A stretch of 64,000 bases of DNA from Mycobacterium kansasii ATCC 12478. Its GTDB lineage: Bacteria; Actinomycetota; Actinomycetes; Mycobacteriales; Mycobacteriaceae. Location of the stretch: contig NC_022663.1 in the NCBI RefSeq assembly GCF_000157895.3, positions 2,976,001 through 3,040,000 on the forward strand. The letters are read 5' to 3'. The notes under the pieces were generated by a model. The model worked only from the letters and a program-made list of their open reading frames with translations, did not search any database and had not been told where the DNA came from. Position 1 is the stretch's first letter, and every line of letters starts with the position of its first letter. The translations under genes were made by a program, and so were the position numbers. Of the stretch, positions 61,930 through 64,000 are shown in pieces.

Positions 61930-62611
61930 AGCCCGCGCCGCGCAGCGTGTGGATCATGGGTGCGCGACCGTTGTCGATTTTTTTGCGCAGGTAGGAAATG
62001 TACAACTCGACGATGTTGGACCGGCCGCCGAAGTCGTAGCTCCATACCCGGTCCAGGATCTGGGCCTTGCTCAGTACCCGCTTGGAATTGCGCATCATGA
62101 AGCGCAGCAGCTCAAACTCGGTGGAGGTCAAGGAGATCGGTTCGCCGGCGCGAGCCACCTCGTGACTGTCCTCGTCGAGCACCAGATCTCCCACCACAAG
62201 TTGGGCACCGCTGTCGACGGTGGTGACGCCGGTGCGGCGCAGCAGCGCGCGCAGCCGCAGCACGACCTCCTCGATGCTGAACGGTTTGGTGACATAGTCG
62301 TCGCCGCCGGCGGTCAGCCCGGCGATGCGGTCTTCCACCGCATCCTTGGCCGTCAACAGCAGCACCGGCAGGCGGGGGTTCTCCCTACGTAACTTGTGCA
62401 GTACCTCCAGGCCGCTCATGTCGGGCAGCATCACGTCGAGTACGACGACGTCGGGCCGCGCGGCGCGGGCCGCTGCGATCGCCGATGCGCCGTCTTGCGC
62501 CGTGGTGATATTCCAGCCCTCATAGCGCAACGCCATCGAAACCATTTCGGCGAGAACGGGTTCGTCGTCAACGACCAGGACACTGATCGGTTGTCCGTCG
62601 GCGCGGGACAT
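61907..62611 (-). CDS. tcrX: Response regulator TcrX
   Basis: 234 residues, as in M. tuberculosis. Receiver domain with VVDDEP, phospho-acceptor Asp59 (VVVLDVMLPD) and Lys109 (DDYVTKPF), then an OmpR/PhoB winged helix (LTSTEFELLRFMM, VWSYDFGGRSNIVELYISYLRKKI, LRGAGYVLKP). The ATG at 62611 is preferred over one 12 codons earlier because it matches the known length. Partner of TcrY, whose gene starts inside its 3' end. Iron-related regulation is reported for the M. tuberculosis system. Confidence 0.93.
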   Translation of the reverse strand: MSRADGQPISVLVVDDEPVLAEMVSMALRYEGWNITTAQDGASAIAAARAARPDVVVLDVMLPDMSGLEVLHKLRRENPRLPVLLLTAKDAVEDRIAGLTAGGDDYVTKPFSIEEVVLRLRALLRRTGVTTVDSGAQLVVGDLVLDEDSHEVARAGEPISLTSTEFELLRFMMRNSKRVLSKAQILDRVWSYDFGGRSNIVELYISYLRKKIDNGRAPMIHTLRGAGYVLKPAR

Positions 62612-62764
62612 GACGACTCGCTCGACCGGAGTTCGCGGGCTCGTCACGATTCCCAGTATCCGCGCCGCACTGGGCCGACGCTATGCCGTTGCTATGCGCA
62701 AGCTGTGAAAGGTCGCGTGACCGCCGTGAGCACTGGCGGGCCACACGACCTTGGGCGCCGGGCG

Positions 62765-62920
62765 CTAGTACCAGTACCGCCGGCCGGCGACCGGGCGACC
62801 CATGGAGCCCAGAGCCCAGAGCACGGCTCCGATCACCAGCAAGATGATCCCGAGCACCGTCAGCAAATGGATGCCGAACACGAATCCGAGAATGAGCAAG
62901 ATGGCACCGACGACGATCAT
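62765..62920 (-). CDS. Small two-helix membrane protein (DUF6131-like)
   Basis: 51 residues. Two hydrophobic stretches (IVVGAILLILGFVFGI and VLGIILLVIGAVLWAL) with a Gly-His linker and a charged GRPVAGRRYWY end. AAGGAAG lies 6 nt before the ATG. It follows the 79-residue membrane protein by 11 bp, so the two form a tiny operon. Function unknown; such proteins are common in actinobacteria. Confidence 0.8.
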   Translation of the reverse strand: MIVVGAILLILGFVFGIHLLTVLGIILLVIGAVLWALGSMGRPVAGRRYWY

Positions 62921-62931
62921 GGCGACTTCCT

Positions 62932-63171
62932 TTACATTGAGGGGATGTGATCGCCCGGCTGCATTGAGCTGGGCTGCGGCAAATGGCAATTTGTTACTTT
63001 CGGGTTGACACCCAGGTAATTCAGGGGGCCCGCGATCACCGTCACCGCAACGGTTCCCGCTGAAGCGCAACTTGTTTGCTCACCTTTGAAGTAACCTCGC
63101 TGCCACGTCGCGAAGACTCCGATGAGTAACCACACGAGCACAATCGCCCCGACAACTCCGCGCCCACGCAT
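62932..63171 (-). CDS. Small one-helix membrane protein
   Basis: 79 residues from ATG 63171 (an ATG at 63183 is possible). One transmembrane helix near residues 6-24 (VVGAIVLVWLLIGVFATW) is followed by an extracytoplasmic domain with two Cys (SCASAG, NCHLP) and a Pro/Met tail. No family recognised. Starts a two-gene operon with the DUF6131-like gene. Confidence 0.6.
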   Translation of the reverse strand: MRGRGVVGAIVLVWLLIGVFATWQRGYFKGEQTSCASAGTVAVTVIAGPLNYLGVNPKVTNCHLPQPSSMQPGDHIPSM

Positions 63172-63297
63172 GGTGACCTCCATTGTGTTTCGAGAAAATC
63201 CCGCACACCCTGACATACCCGTTGCACCCATGTTCAAACATCGTGCCGAGGCGAACCCCAATCGAATTAGGGGTCAGAATTTCCGCGGGCCGGCAAA

Positions 63298-63711
63298 CTA
63301 CCGGTTTTGGGCGGCGAGCCACTGTGCCGCGCGCCTCTTCGAGGCACGTGACAGCCAGGCGTCCTGGATCAGTTCGGCCAGTTCGGTGGTGCTGATTTCC
63401 GCCAATCGACTGGCCCGCACGAGCACCGACAAATGTCCGTCGAAGTGGGGGGTGGTGAAAAACGGTGACGCCGGATCCTGGGTCAGGGCCAGCTTGTCGG
63501 CCTCGGACTCCACCCACAGGATGATGACGTCGGTGTAGCGCTCACCGGTGTCCGGGTCGGTCGCGTCCGGCCGCGGGGTGCGAAAGTACACGAACGACTT
63601 GCCGCCCACCTGGTAGATGGGGTTACCCTGCGGCCCGACCACCCGGTTGACGTGTGGCATCGACGCGGCGATCCGGTGCACGTCGTCAACCGTGGCAGGT
63701 CGGTCAGCCAT
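63298..63711 (-). CDS. YjbR/MmcQ-like (CyaY-fold) protein
   Basis: 137 residues resembling the YjbR family: DVHRIAASMPHVNRVVG, YQVGGKSFVYFRTPRP, DADKLALTQDPASPFFTTPHFDGHL, and a C-terminal helix with AWLSRASKRRAAQWLA that fits the basic end of the family. Family members have a CyaY-like DNA-binding fold; role unclear. ATG at 63711 begins with MADRPATV. The in-frame upstream extension is unsupported. Confidence 0.83.
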   Translation of the reverse strand: MADRPATVDDVHRIAASMPHVNRVVGPQGNPIYQVGGKSFVYFRTPRPDATDPDTGERYTDVIILWVESEADKLALTQDPASPFFTTPHFDGHLSVLVRASRLAEISTTELAELIQDAWLSRASKRRAAQWLAAQNR

Positions 63712-63785
63712 GACCGGGACTATACCCGTTAACCGGATCTGTACCATAGGCGACAAGCCTTGCGGTAAACGCGGATTGGGGGGCC

Positions 63786-64000
63786 GTGCCTGATACATTG
63801 TTCGCCGACGTGTCCGAATATCAAGTGCCGGTTGACGACTCATATCCCTACCGGGTGCTTTCCATCCGCGTTTCCGACGGCACCTATCGCGATCACAACT
63901 TCGCCCGAAACTATGCGTGGATGCGCGGCGCATTGGACAGCGGGCGAATGACATTCGGGATCGTCTACACCTACGTCCGCCCCAATTGGCTGGCCAACGC
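63786..64000 (+). CDS. GH25-like lysozyme-type protein, 3' end outside the window
   Basis: 71 codons from a GTG are open to the window end. The start ADVSEYQVPVDDSYPYRVLSIRVSDG and the following NFARNYAWMRGALDSGRMTFGIVYTYVRPNW resemble the glycoside hydrolase family 25 fold (Asp after beta-1, then a barrel strand) of lysozymes and mycobacteriophage-type lysins. No signal peptide at the visible start, so it may be a phage-related or non-classically exported muralytic enzyme. Family assignment is tentative. Confidence 0.6.
   Translation, partial: MPDTLFADVSEYQVPVDDSYPYRVLSIRVSDGTYRDHNFARNYAWMRGALDSGRMTFGIVYTYVRPNWLAN

Overview
The window is high-GC actinobacterial DNA and clearly a mycobacterial chromosome, most likely from a slow-growing, M. 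tuberculosis-related non-tuberculous species. The signs are PE, PPE and EsxG/EsxH proteins, LpqH, WS/DGAT acyltransferases, a 13E12-family HNH relic, and gene order that follows the M. tuberculosis Rv3730c to Rv3766 segment. Rv correspondences are from memory of that genome, not from a search. Several blocks are absent from, or placed differently than in, that reference order.

Region by region. 1-2.1 kb: a cut-off methyltransferase and a medium-chain alcohol dehydrogenase. 2.2-4.7 kb: a more A/T-rich three-gene module of unknown function (TIGR04255-like protein, HTH protein, 'SQPCD' protein), the best candidate for transferred DNA. 4.8-7.0 kb: divergent repair genes, a LigD-type primase-polymerase and ligC. 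7.0-9.5 kb: an FAD monooxygenase, then about 470 bp holding a possible 26-codon ORF and several RNA-like foldbacks, then a small beta-rich protein. 9.5-14.3 kb: a decayed 13E12 gene, a P450, a DUF2330 membrane protein and a haloalkane dehalogenase. 14.3-19.3 kb: Nudix, tgs2, isochorismatase-fold hydrolase, an extended SDR and an acyltransferase. 19.4-28.1 kb: two small secreted proteins, gabD2, a beta-lactamase-fold lipoprotein, two tandem BacA-type ABC exporters or importers and an adenosine-specific kinase. 28.1-38.7 kb: fadD15, an AraC regulator, a shortened ESX-3-like cluster (PE-PPE-esxG-esxH-eccE), a second WS/DGAT, a Baeyer-Villiger monooxygenase, a DUF2237 protein and PE34. 39.1-44.4 kb: two paralogous small proteins (Rv3747/Rv3748 type) separated by an SDR/metallo-hydrolase/sulfotransferase operon and two small genes. 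44.6-51.4 kb: tRNA-Ser(CGA), tadA and its partner, tyrA, a glycolipid-binding-like protein, the proXVWZ osmolyte importer and a LapA-like protein. 51.4-57.4 kb: fadE36 (really a kinase-fold protein), a histidine phosphatase, and a kinase-SDR-ACAD-MDR operon that looks like 4-hydroxyacyl-CoA catabolism. 57.4-64 kb: tandem repeats, an alkyl sulfatase, lpqH, tcrXY, small membrane proteins, a YjbR-like protein and the start of a GH25-like gene.

The main themes are lipid and xenobiotic metabolism (two WS/DGATs, FadD, FadE-type enzymes, SDRs, monooxygenases, a dehalogenase, two sulfatase-type hydrolases), envelope and transport (BacA pair, ProXVWZ, LpqH, ESX substrates) and a few regulators (AraC, TcrXY). 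The most unusual items are the A/T-rich three-gene module, the structured locus at 8.6-9.0 kb, a repeated Shine-Dalgarno-in-loop hairpin in front of three consecutive genes, the internally deleted ESX-3-like cluster, and the putative phosphorylation-based hydroxyacid operon.
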